Positions 43,843 through 52,138 of a stretch of 64,000 nucleotides of DNA are shown piece by piece. A model generated the notes under the pieces. That model searched no databases and was not told the DNA's origin. It saw nothing but the letters and a program-made list of their open reading frames with translations. This DNA is from Oscillospiraceae bacterium. Lineage in GTDB: Bacteria; Bacillota; Clostridia; Oscillospirales; Oscillospiraceae. Location: the NCBI GenBank assembly GCA_015067435.1, contig SVMM01000006.1, positions 124,001-188,000 of the forward strand, read 5' to 3'. Within the stretch, counting starts at the first letter, position 1. Every line of letters begins with the position of its first letter. The position numbers were made by a program, and so were the translations under genes.

Positions 43843-46373
43843 ACCGACATTTCCTTCCTCAGAAACTGAACAGATAGTCTAACGCTTTCCAACGTAAGCA
43901 TATCAGAATAACGATTTTCAGAAAAGATGACTAGATTCTTGAGATGATTACCATATTGGCTGATTATTTTTTCTTTTGCTTGAGCAACAGCTTCGGCGCC
44001 CAAGAGATCTTCGCCACCGCTGGCCAATGTCGTTTGCCAAACACGGCCGCCGAAGAAAGCGTTTGGATCTTCATTATACAGTTTCAATAGAAATGAAAAA
44101 GGAGCAAAGAGAATATAGCCACCTGAATTACGCAGCTCTCCAATGGCAGACAGGTCGATGCCATTTTGGATCAACGCATTGGTCATTAACTTCTTTTCCT
44201 CTATTGTGAGTTCATCAAAATAGAGCTGCGCATCTTCTCCGATACTGTCGCGGAGCTTTACCTGAACATCGTGGAGAAGGTCGGCCGTATCTTTGTAAAT
44301 TGCATCAAAATCAATTTCTACAGATTCTTTCCAATAAGATTGCAGTACAGACCACGTCAAATTGCTGAGATTATGTTCAGAATAAGTTGCAAGATTCATT
44401 CGTTCCTGGTATATGTACATTGCGATCTCACCGGCAATCAACTGTTCGCGGGACAAGCTGCATTTAGTAAAAAAAGGATGAGAATTATCAATAAAAATTG
44501 CAAGGGATCCAATTTCCTTGTGAATAACCAGCGGCTCTGTTGTTGTAGTTCCAGGAACAGTCATTGGGCTGTGCGTAGAATAGACGGCAACTCGAAGGGG
44601 ATTGCTTGTGCTTCCGTCGGCAAGGCGAATACTCAATCCATCGATAGACAAGGAGTCGACCTTATCAGAGTGAGCGAGCAACTCCTCTTTAGACAGAGGG
44701 TGATTGGCGCCTCTGGGGCTGTGGCAGCATTTGCAATAATCGTCAGTTGCAACGTTTTTCGTCCTGCAAACCTTGCAGATCCATGGCTCAAAAATGACGG
44801 GTGTTTGATTGACACCGCAGTGCGGACACGTTGTGGCTGATAGAGGAATCGTCTTGCCGCACAGATCGTTAACGCATTTCTTACCTTTTAGAATTTCGCC
44901 ACATCCAACGCATACTTCAGCTTCTTTAAGGTTTTGTGTACCACAATACGGACATTCGGGCAGTTCTTCGACCGGTGGCTGGTCAGCGGATTCAACAAGT
45001 TTCCACCATTCTGCGTCATCATAATAGCCGGGAAGCTTTTGCAGAAATTTCTTGTAGTATTCCTTTTCGATATCGCGGCTAATTCGCTTCGCACTGCGGC
45101 TATCTGCATCCCAGAAACCCATGTACATATCGCCTTTTCCAAAGTTCCGAACCCTTCTGTATGCTTGGTAGAGTTTGAAAAGAGGCGATGTGTTTTCGGA
45201 TGCACCGGGCTGTGAAGGTTGAAGGGAGCTGTTGCCGCGAATAAAGCTCATAGCTTCTTGCCACTCATTGCTACTGCGCTGAAAATCCTGTTTTAAAAAG
45301 TCTACCGGGACAAAATCAAGATGGATCTCTCCAACAATGCGGCCATATTGAGAGTCAATAGGATAATCTTTTATCGTGTGCTTGAACTCATCGACATACC
45401 AGAAAAATGCATCTTTTTCAGCTATTTTAATGGCTCGTCCATTTCTTATGAGATCAATGCCATACTCTGTATCAGAATCAAACCGCTGAATGCCAATCCA
45501 ACCTGTGACACGCTCTTCTATTGTTCTGATCGAAGAGGAACCGCAAGACGGGCAGGCAACTTCATCTCCTTGGAGAATTGCAGTGCATTTGCCGCACCGT
45601 TTGGAACTGCCGACCACTTGATCAAACCGCATAACGGCAGGAATGTTACCACCTTTACGCACTACATATCGGGAATCATCCCAAACGCAGTGCTCATACG
45701 GTTCACATTTCCCGTCATTGATAACGATGCGAATTTCGCCTTTGCGAAGGATAGATGCATATCTGCGCCCAATCTCCTCTCGGATTTTTGGCATACCATA
45801 CTGCACAAGCTTCTGAATAAATCCGTGGTTTGCATTTCCTTCAGGCCACCAATCTGTTACTTCGATAATTGTTCCGTGCGAATGATCAGTGAATGGCTCA
45901 CTATTGCCCTTTGCATATTCCATAGCATCGAGCGAATAGTTCTTTGAGGTGTTGATCTGCTCAAGATCTATAACAGTCTTAATATAAGTATCCATGTCCG
46001 CGCGGGCGGTCATAAATGTAGTGACGTTGCCAAGCTTGCCTGTTGATATATTGAATCCCATGCCAAATAAGCCGAGCGTGTCGTAAGGGTTGTTCCCAGA
46101 AAAACCGGCTTTGATTGCTTTTTCAGCATTTTCGGCGGTCATTCCAGGCCCGTTGTCTTGAATGCGGATAACACCGCTGCCATTTGCGAGCTGTTTTCTG
46201 GTGGGCAGAGTCACGATAACAATAGGGCTATCTATAGATATGCCTTGAATTTTTGCGCTGTAGAAGGAGTCAATAGCATTATCTATAAGCTCGCAGAGTG
46301 CATCTAGTGGCTGAATCGGAGTATGTGTGAGGGCAATAAGGACTTTTGGATCGGGCGTAAAGTCAAACTTCAT
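43839..46373 (-). CDS. MORC-like GHKL ATPase with zinc ribbons
   Basis: The 844-residue protein has an N-terminal GHKL ATPase: LDALCELIDNAIDSF (N box), IQDNGPGM (G1), and GLFGMGFNISTG (G2). This is the arrangement of MutL/Hsp90/MORC proteins. The middle and C-terminal half carry at least four Cys-x2-Cys ribbon pairs (CGKC/CPSCG, CPYCG/CVGCG, CVNDLCG/CPHCG, CKVC/CKCC). MORC-type ATPases linked to R-M genes were described by Iyer, Abhiman and Aravind. In such systems the ATPase probably acts as a DNA clamp working with the helicase. I use ATG 46373, 11 nt after AGGAGG. In-frame ATG 46382 is also possible. Confidence 0.87.
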   Translation of the reverse strand: MKFDFTPDPKVLIALTHTPIQPLDALCELIDNAIDSFYSAKIQGISIDSPIVIVTLPTRKQLANGSGVIRIQDNGPGMTAENAEKAIKAGFSGNNPYDTLGLFGMGFNISTGKLGNVTTFMTARADMDTYIKTVIDLEQINTSKNYSLDAMEYAKGNSEPFTDHSHGTIIEVTDWWPEGNANHGFIQKLVQYGMPKIREEIGRRYASILRKGEIRIVINDGKCEPYEHCVWDDSRYVVRKGGNIPAVMRFDQVVGSSKRCGKCTAILQGDEVACPSCGSSSIRTIEERVTGWIGIQRFDSDTEYGIDLIRNGRAIKIAEKDAFFWYVDEFKHTIKDYPIDSQYGRIVGEIHLDFVPVDFLKQDFQRSSNEWQEAMSFIRGNSSLQPSQPGASENTSPLFKLYQAYRRVRNFGKGDMYMGFWDADSRSAKRISRDIEKEYYKKFLQKLPGYYDDAEWWKLVESADQPPVEELPECPYCGTQNLKEAEVCVGCGEILKGKKCVNDLCGKTIPLSATTCPHCGVNQTPVIFEPWICKVCRTKNVATDDYCKCCHSPRGANHPLSKEELLAHSDKVDSLSIDGLSIRLADGSTSNPLRVAVYSTHSPMTVPGTTTTEPLVIHKEIGSLAIFIDNSHPFFTKCSLSREQLIAGEIAMYIYQERMNLATYSEHNLSNLTWSVLQSYWKESVEIDFDAIYKDTADLLHDVQVKLRDSIGEDAQLYFDELTIEEKKLMTNALIQNGIDLSAIGELRNSGGYILFAPFSFLLKLYNEDPNAFFGGRVWQTTLASGGEDLLGAEAVAQAKEKIISQYGNHLKNLVIFSENRYSDMLTLESVRLSVQFLRKEMSV

Positions 46374-46440
46374 TATCAGCATTTCCTCCTTCGTTAACAT
46401 CAAGAGCTGCCGATTGGATTAGCGGCTCACGACAACTTCT

Positions 46441-46845
46441 TTACAATGTTGCGCACATATCATTCTCCCGCAGCATCTTCGCATCCGCGGGGCAGAACTC
46501 ATACCCTGCCGTTTCCGCCTGCGTCACCCATGCGACGGCGTTGTGCTCCAGCGGCGTCAGCTCGCCGGAGGCGATCTCGGCGTGGAAGAAGTGCAGATGC
46601 ACCACGCGGTCGGGATGCTCCTGCACGGTGTCGTAGAACTCGCCGTGTACCTTCAGCGTGACGCCGAGCTCCTCGCGGCACTCGCGGGCGATGCATTCTT
46701 CCGCCGTTTCGCCCGGCTCGATCTTGCCGCCGGGGAACTCCCAGAGCAGGCCGCAGTATTTCTCTCGGGGCCGCTGGCAGATCAGGAACTTGCCCCCTTG
46801 CCAGATCACCGCTGCCGTCACTTCCATCATCGTTTGCTTCGCCAC
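46441..46845 (-). CDS. NUDIX hydrolase (MutT-like)
   Basis: The 134-residue protein has a full Nudix box, GGKIEPGETAEECIARECRE followed by ELGV, at about 39-64. The flanking features (QRPREKYCGLLWEFPGGK) are typical of 8-oxo-dGTP diphosphatases. It hydrolyses nucleoside diphosphate derivatives. It is GC-richer than the restriction genes it precedes (67 nt), so it may have joined the block separately. The likely start is GTG 46845. ATG 46830 is also in frame. Confidence 0.88.
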   Translation of the reverse strand: MAKQTMMEVTAAVIWQGGKFLICQRPREKYCGLLWEFPGGKIEPGETAEECIARECREELGVTLKVHGEFYDTVQEHPDRVVHLHFFHAEIASGELTPLEHNAVAWVTQAETAGYEFCPADAKMLRENDMCATL

Positions 46846-46976
46846 ACTTTCGCGGGTGGGTATACCCTACCCAAGTTTATATCACTATTAAATCAGTATA
46901 TAACGCGCGGCGGATTATCGCAACCCTTTTGTCGAAAATTGCCAAAAGCGACGGGTTGTCCCGCCGCTTTGCGCTA

Positions 46977-47156
46977 TCAGTCGTCCTCGTCGTCCATCGT
47001 GTCCAGCTCCTCCAGCTCGTCGATCCAGCCGCGCTTTGGCTCCGGTGCATTGTCCTTCTGCTTTTTCTGACCGCCGTTCATGACCTCGTTGAAGATCATG
47101 AAGTCCATGAAGCTGCCGAAGCCGTTTTGCTTCCCACCATAATTCTGACCAAACAT
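46977..47156 (-). CDS. Small acidic protein, 59 residues
   Basis: The ORF starts at ATG 47156 after GAGGGGG and reads MFGQNYGGKQNGFGSFMDFM at the start. Its C-terminus ends with a run of Asp and Glu (ELEELDTMDDEDD). It has no known family. The good ribosome site, the codon use and its place just downstream of repeat copy D make it a likely real gene, possibly an operon partner of the Nudix gene 130 bp further on. Confidence 0.55.
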   Translation of the reverse strand: MFGQNYGGKQNGFGSFMDFMIFNEVMNGGQKKQKDNAPEPKRGWIDELEELDTMDDEDD

Positions 47157-47171
47157 CTGCTTTACCCCCTC

Positions 47172-47200
47172 TTCTTTGACTATGGCAGAGCAGGATTTGA
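47172..47200 (+). repeat. Boundary repeat, copy D
   Basis: TTCTTTGACTATGGC is followed by AGAGCAGGATTTGA. It lies between the restriction/Nudix block and the decayed genes before Gabija. Confidence 0.6.
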
Positions 47201-47274
47201 GCCGTTTCTGCCTGTGTTATGTACAGATGATAGCCGAAGACCTGTCCCTTTGAACGGACTGAATAACCTCTGGA

Positions 47275-47483
47275 TCAGCGACCTTCGTCCGAATGCAGAG
47301 AGACCACGGGCAGTCCCCGCTCCTTCGCGTATGCCATCGCGCGCCGCAGCGGGATCGTAAACGGCAAGGAGCATGTCGGCGTAGTCGATGATCTTGCAGT
47401 AGGCGTCATATTCGCACTCCGGCGTCTTGCGGTGGCTTGCCGCCTCCATAATGGTACAGTCCTCCAACAGCTTGAAGTACCGC
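47275..47483 (-). pseudogene. Broken SLOG/YpsA-like gene fragment
   Basis: The C-terminal half of the 53668-54189 protein recurs here: RYFKLLEDCTIMEAAS, CEYDAYCKIIDYADMLLAVY. A frameshift near 47340 then continues as MAYAKERGLPVVSLHSDEGR in another frame. The N-terminal half is missing, cut at about 47483 where relaxase-like sequence begins on the other strand. It is not functional. Confidence 0.8.
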
Positions 47484-47484
47484 C

Positions 47485-47956
47485 GTGTCGCTCCACGACA
47501 CCGACGGACATAATTCCCACGCGCACATTCTCGTCACCATGCGTCCGACGGCAAATGGCAGTACAAGACCGAGAAAGAAGTATCTCTGCGTCCGTAACGG
47601 CGAGGAGCGCAGCTTTACCGCCGCCGAGTCCAAGACTGCGCAGGCGGAGGGCCGGGAGAAGCAGTACCAATATAAGGCCGGCGGGAAGAAGGCGTACATG
47701 GCTCCGCCTGAAGCGGAAAACAATGCAAGGGCTGGAGCGTGTGTCGAAGCATCCGAAGGCGACGCGCTACGGCAGGAGATGGAGAACAAGGCATACAATC
47801 GCTTCAAGCAAAACATCAAGGGGTGGCAAGGTCAGCATCCGCAGCTATTGGAACAGCATCGCGGACGCCGACACTCTGCTGGGAGAATCTGGTATGGCAG
47901 AGCGGCGGAGAGAGCAAGTGCAGCAAGTTGAGAAACCACGCCAGCGAGAACGGTAG
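47485..47956 (+). pseudogene. Frameshifted MobA/MobL relaxase fragment
   Basis: The segment HDTDGHNSHAHILVTMRP has the His-x-His of the MobA/MobL relaxase motif, followed by KKYLCVRNGEERSFTAAE. Further homologous pieces are in other frames (GKWQYKTEKE, and ERVSKHPKATRYGR near 47735). Both ends are missing. It is a remnant of a second mobilization system different from the intact MobP relaxase. Confidence 0.7.
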
Positions 47957-47969
47957 TACAGAATTGGCG

Positions 47970-47998
47970 TTGCATAAATCGGCTGTGTATGTTATAAT
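47970..47998 (+). promoter_or_regulatory. Promoter upstream of the hsd scar and Gabija
   Basis: TTGCAT (47970-47975) and a perfect TATAAT (47993-47998) are 17 bp apart. It sits 69 nt before the hsdR-like start. It probably once drove a type I R-M operon and may now drive gajAB, 356 nt downstream, with no terminator seen between. Confidence 0.65.
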
Positions 47999-48066
47999 TA
48001 TTATGGTTTAGTGTATGCTTTTTATTTGCGCTATAGTTCGGCTGGCGCAAGGAGCGTAATTTTGAT

Positions 48067-48120
48067 ATGAGCGACAAAAAGCAAATGACTGAGGAAGAAA
48101 TCAAACTTAAGAAAGTGTAA
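48067..48120 (+). pseudogene. Start fragment of a type I restriction (HsdR-like) gene
   Basis: Seventeen codons read MSDKKQMTEEEIKLKKV and stop. Type I restriction R subunits of one group begin MTEEEIKL followed by YITPAI-like sequence, so only the first codons remain and the rest has been deleted. The resemblance is short, so this is tentative. Confidence 0.5.
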
Positions 48121-48122
48121 TC

Positions 48123-48314
48123 CATATATTAAATGTTCTTAGGCCTTCTCATTTTCGAAAAAGCATTTTGGGTGGCGCAGAAACTACTACAATTAATCAA
48201 GTAACGCAGGACATGATTGAAAACTATTTGATACCACTCCCGCCTTACGAGGAGCAACAACGTATTGTTGAGCGACTGGACGAGTTGTTGCCGCCGTGTG
48301 ATGAGATTATATAA
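48123..48314 (+). pseudogene. 3' end of a type I specificity (hsdS) gene
   Basis: An open frame without a start reads GGAETTTINQVTQDMIENYL, then IPLPPYEEQQRIVERLDELL, and stops at 48314. This is the hallmark distal end of HsdS target-recognition domains (IPLPP-x-EEQQRIV). With the HsdR-like start 50 bp before it, it marks a large internal deletion of an hsd operon. Confidence 0.75.
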
Positions 48315-48353
48315 AAGCGAAAAGTTCAATAATGATAGATAAAGGAGATAACT

Positions 48354-50201
48354 ATGGGAATTCGTTTGGCTGAAATAAGGATTCAAAACTTCCGCTCAAT
48401 AGAATATGCAGAAGCCAAATTGAACGATACAAACATTTTGATTGGGCAAAACAATAGCGGAAAATCAAACTTTTTGAGAGCAATCAATATTGCGCTTAAT
48501 ACGAACCCATCAGTATCCGAACAAGACATTTATGTCGCAGAAGGTGAAAAGCTCACAAAAGATAAGACGAGCATAATAGACATAATGATTCGGCCTGTTT
48601 CTGAAACAAACGAATACGCCGACGAGTTTTCGGACTTTTGGACGGGCGTTTTTACCGACAAATGGATATCAACTGATGAAACCACGGGGGCATTCGTGGG
48701 CGTCAGGACGATAATTGAATATGACGCAAAATTTGATCAGTACACTTCAACGAAAAAAGCCATTACACAGTGGAATGATTCCATTGGAGATGCAATCTGT
48801 AGGAAAAAGCAAGGCTTTAACACCGATATGCAATCATATATTGAGTGCTTCTATATGGATGCACACAGAGATATTCTTGATGACCTAAATAACAAAAAGT
48901 CATATTTTGGCAGAGCAACATCCAACAAAGATATACCTGAAGCTGTCATTCAGGAAGTTGAAGAACAGTTGAATGTGATTAACGAAAAACTTGTAAACAA
49001 CACCCCTGCGCTAAAAAGCACACAAGAAACTATAGCTCAAATAAGCAATTTGTTCGGGCTTCAGGAGAGCAAGCTTGCAATTGAACCGATCAGTCGCTCT
49101 ATCAATGACTTGCACAGAGGCATGGATGTCAAATACAGCGATGGTAAAAGTCCAACGCTTTCTGTCTCTGAACAAGGCATGGGAACAAGAAGTTGGATAT
49201 CGTTTCTAACCCTTGGAGCTTATATCACCTATTTGACCAATACCATCAAGGCCGAAGATGATGAGTCTGAATTGTTTGTTGTGCTTGCACTGGAGGAACC
49301 TGAAGCACATCTTCACTCATATGCGCAAAAAAAACTGTTCGAGCAGATAAAGCAATTTCCAGGGCAAAAGAATATCAGCACACATTCAGCAAATATTGTA
49401 GCGCAGGCAGATATTGTTGATTTTTTACATCTATATAAATCCGAAGGAAAAACAATTGCCCACCGAGTTAAAATGGATTCATATGGAATTGAAGAACTGG
49501 CTAGAATAAAAAGAGAATTTATCAGGAGCAATGGCGAATTGCTATTTTCAACTGCGGTTGTATTGGCTGAGGGGATTACAGAAGAACTAGCTATTCCTGT
49601 TTATTTTAGAGAGTATTTTGGTGTTGATGCCAACTCTCTTGGAATTGCGATAATCGGAATAGGAGGACAGAATTATAAGTCATTTCTGCATCTTCTCAAC
49701 GACTTGACCATTCCGTGGTTTATTTTTAGTGATGGCGAGAAAAAAGCTCAGAAAACGGTTAATAACGCCGTTCAAGGTGTTTTTAGTAAAGACTTTCATG
49801 ATTTCAAAAACATCATAATGCTGGATGAAGGCGATGATTATGAGGACTATTTGTTGAAAGAAGGCTATTCTGACATTATCATAGATGCAATCAACAAATA
49901 CGAAGAAAAACTTCGCAAAGAAATTGACCCCGAAGGAGCCGAGCGAGATCCCAGACCATTCTTTGAACGGTATATCGAAAAAGGAATACGCGATGGAAAA
50001 AACTATTCCGGAGAAGAAGGAAAAAGTACCGCTCTTATTAATTGCTTGCAAAATAACAACGGAAAAGCAAAATATGCCTATGTAGTCGCCGATGAAATTG
50101 TGAGTAATGCAGAGAGTGAGAAAAAGGTTCCTCCCAAAATAGCTGTGTTATTTGAAAGAATAAAAGAATTCTTAGCTGGCGGTGATTTGATTGAGGATTA
50201 A
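48354..50201 (+). CDS. gajA: Gabija protein GajA: OLD-family ATPase-nuclease
   Basis: The 615-residue protein has an N-terminal ABC-type ATPase: LIGQNNSGKSNFLRA (Walker A, residues 32-46), VSEQGMGTRSW (signature) near 275, and LALEEPEAHLHSY (Walker B) near 315. A C-terminal TOPRIM nuclease follows (VVLAEGITEEL near 405, FSDGEKKA near 460). In Gabija, GajA is a tetrameric nicking nuclease held off by nucleotides and released when phage deplete them. It starts at ATG 48354 after AAGGAG. The last 11 bases overlap gajB. The A/T-rich composition suggests transfer. Confidence 0.87.
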   Translation: MGIRLAEIRIQNFRSIEYAEAKLNDTNILIGQNNSGKSNFLRAINIALNTNPSVSEQDIYVAEGEKLTKDKTSIIDIMIRPVSETNEYADEFSDFWTGVFTDKWISTDETTGAFVGVRTIIEYDAKFDQYTSTKKAITQWNDSIGDAICRKKQGFNTDMQSYIECFYMDAHRDILDDLNNKKSYFGRATSNKDIPEAVIQEVEEQLNVINEKLVNNTPALKSTQETIAQISNLFGLQESKLAIEPISRSINDLHRGMDVKYSDGKSPTLSVSEQGMGTRSWISFLTLGAYITYLTNTIKAEDDESELFVVLALEEPEAHLHSYAQKKLFEQIKQFPGQKNISTHSANIVAQADIVDFLHLYKSEGKTIAHRVKMDSYGIEELARIKREFIRSNGELLFSTAVVLAEGITEELAIPVYFREYFGVDANSLGIAIIGIGGQNYKSFLHLLNDLTIPWFIFSDGEKKAQKTVNNAVQGVFSKDFHDFKNIIMLDEGDDYEDYLLKEGYSDIIIDAINKYEEKLRKEIDPEGAERDPRPFFERYIEKGIRDGKNYSGEEGKSTALINCLQNNNGKAKYAYVVADEIVSNAESEKKVPPKIAVLFERIKEFLAGGDLIED

Positions 50202-51999
50202 TCTTTCTCCTAAACAAAATGAAATTGTGCAATTTGACTCTGGGGCGATTCTTGTTAAAGCCGGTCCGGGCAGCGGAAAGACAAGAGTATTGATTGAGCG
50301 AACAAAGCGACTGTTACTTTCCCACAAGCGGGTAAAAATTCTCGCCTTGACTTTTAGCAATATGGCAGCCGAAGAAATGCGAACGCGACTCCAAGAAGAT
50401 AAAGATGTTGAAGACTCTATCGATAGGGTAACAATTGGGACAATTCATTCTTTTTGCCTTGAGCTAGTTCAGACAAGAGGACACCTGATTGGCCTTCCAA
50501 GCAATCTAACCCTATTTGAAAGCCTTGATGATAGAAAAAAAGTGCTGGCTGATGCCATGCAAAAAAATCCATCTCTAAAAGAAACGCTTCAGCAGCAAAG
50601 TAAGCAGAACTCATATCTCACTAATTGCCTATCATTAATTGCTGATTATAAGAAAAAATTTATTCTTCCTGATGATGGCACCATTGGTGAGGCAAACGCT
50701 CTGGTTTATTATGCATACAATCAAGAACTGCTATCGCAATCCGCTATTGATTTTGATGATATTTTGCTGTACGCATACCGAATACTGACCGAATATGAGA
50801 GTGTAGCTCGACTTTTTACAACTCAATACAAGTATATTTGCGTTGACGAAGCGCAAGACTTGAACTATGCGCAATATGAGGTAATAAAAGCGTTATGTGG
50901 TGCATCGTTTAACAATATTATGTTGGTTGGAGACGAGAACCAATCAATTTATGGCTTTAACGGCTCAGATAGTACTCTGATGAGCAAAGCATTTGTGAAA
51001 GACTTTTCTCCTGCGATATTTGTGCTGAACGAGAATTTTAGATGCTCCAAGGCTATAGTCAATTATGCAAACACGTTGGAGACATCAAATGATTTTCCCA
51101 ATTGCTATTATGAGGGGGAACTTCGTCTATTTCCATTCCAAACTGAGCAAGAAGAAGCTGACTTTATTATATCAAGAATTAACTTTCTTGTTCAGAATGG
51201 ACACCCTGATGTTGAACTACCAATAACGTATGACAATATTGCAATAATAGCCCGTAACAAGTATGTCTTTTCAGATATAGAGAAGGCACTAAGTAGCGAG
51301 AATATTCCGTTCTATTTCAGAAAAACAACAAATGGAATTGAATCCGAATCTTTAGTGTTCAAGATGCTCGATTTGGAACTGCGACTATTAGTGAATAGCA
51401 AGGACATAATCCATTCTCGTGAGTTGTCAACACTAAAAAATGATATACCGTTTGGGCAGGACTATTCCTTTTTGCATTCTATTGTGGTCAAAGCAAACCC
51501 GGATGATTTCAATTTGAAAGTGTTGCTAACAAAAATTGAAGCCCACATTCCATCGCTCTCGCTATCAGATGAAGAAAAATATATGGTGCTAAACGACTGT
51601 GATCTGTGGCGTAAACACTGGAGCAAATATATTGCGCAAGTTCCCTCAGAGCAGCGATCACTTTTATCGTTTAGAAACTATGTTTCTTTGGGAAAAACCC
51701 AAATAATTGATAGCACCTCTGGCGTAACATTACTAACCGCTCATATGTCGAAAGGCTTGCAATATGAGGTTGTATTTGTAGTTGGTCTTACAGAGGGAAC
51801 TTTTCCCGACTATCGTGCGGTACAATCTGGCGGAAAAGAGCTTGAACAAGAAAAAAACAATATGTATGTTGCCGTTACACGCGCAAAAAGATTGTGTTAT
51901 CTAACATATTCATTGCAAAAAAAGATGCCGTGGGGTGGCGTCAAGATGCAGCGGCCATCCCAGTTTGTTGCTGATTTGTTACCAAACACCTTTGAATAA
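50191..51999 (+). CDS. gajB: Gabija protein GajB: UvrD-like helicase
   Basis: The 602-residue superfamily I helicase has VKAGPGSGKTRVLIERTKRL (Walker A), ALTFSNMAAEEMRTRL (Ia), YICVDEAQDLNYAQYEVI (II), MLVGDENQSIYGFNGSD (III), LNENFRCS (IV), LLTAHMSKGLQYEVVFV (V) and NMYVAVTRAKRLCYLT (VI). GajB senses DNA ends made by GajA or phage and hydrolyses nucleotides. It starts with TTG 50191 inside gajA, with no other start possible without losing Walker A context. Many GajB proteins are about 500 residues, so this is at the long end. Confidence 0.87.
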   Translation: MRINLSPKQNEIVQFDSGAILVKAGPGSGKTRVLIERTKRLLLSHKRVKILALTFSNMAAEEMRTRLQEDKDVEDSIDRVTIGTIHSFCLELVQTRGHLIGLPSNLTLFESLDDRKKVLADAMQKNPSLKETLQQQSKQNSYLTNCLSLIADYKKKFILPDDGTIGEANALVYYAYNQELLSQSAIDFDDILLYAYRILTEYESVARLFTTQYKYICVDEAQDLNYAQYEVIKALCGASFNNIMLVGDENQSIYGFNGSDSTLMSKAFVKDFSPAIFVLNENFRCSKAIVNYANTLETSNDFPNCYYEGELRLFPFQTEQEEADFIISRINFLVQNGHPDVELPITYDNIAIIARNKYVFSDIEKALSSENIPFYFRKTTNGIESESLVFKMLDLELRLLVNSKDIIHSRELSTLKNDIPFGQDYSFLHSIVVKANPDDFNLKVLLTKIEAHIPSLSLSDEEKYMVLNDCDLWRKHWSKYIAQVPSEQRSLLSFRNYVSLGKTQIIDSTSGVTLLTAHMSKGLQYEVVFVVGLTEGTFPDYRAVQSGGKELEQEKNNMYVAVTRAKRLCYLTYSLQKKMPWGGVKMQRPSQFVADLLPNTFE

Positions 52000-52095
52000 A
52001 TTGCAATCCACATCGCAGACATCAAATTTATCTGTGATGTGGATTGTCGCTTTTGAAATGCAGTTTCCTTGAGAAACATAATACGGCGCAAGCTA

Positions 52096-52138
52096 GCTAT
52101 AGCGGCGCAGATTTTGCGGATTGCGACGAAGGCAGTTG
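52096..52138 (+). repeat. Boundary repeat, copy E
   Basis: GCTATAGCGGCGCAGATTTT continues GCGGATTGCGACGAAGGCAG. It matches copy G over about 40 bp with few differences but lacks the TTCTTTG part. It lies after gajB and supplies the stop codon of the convergent CoiA-like gene. Confidence 0.6.
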
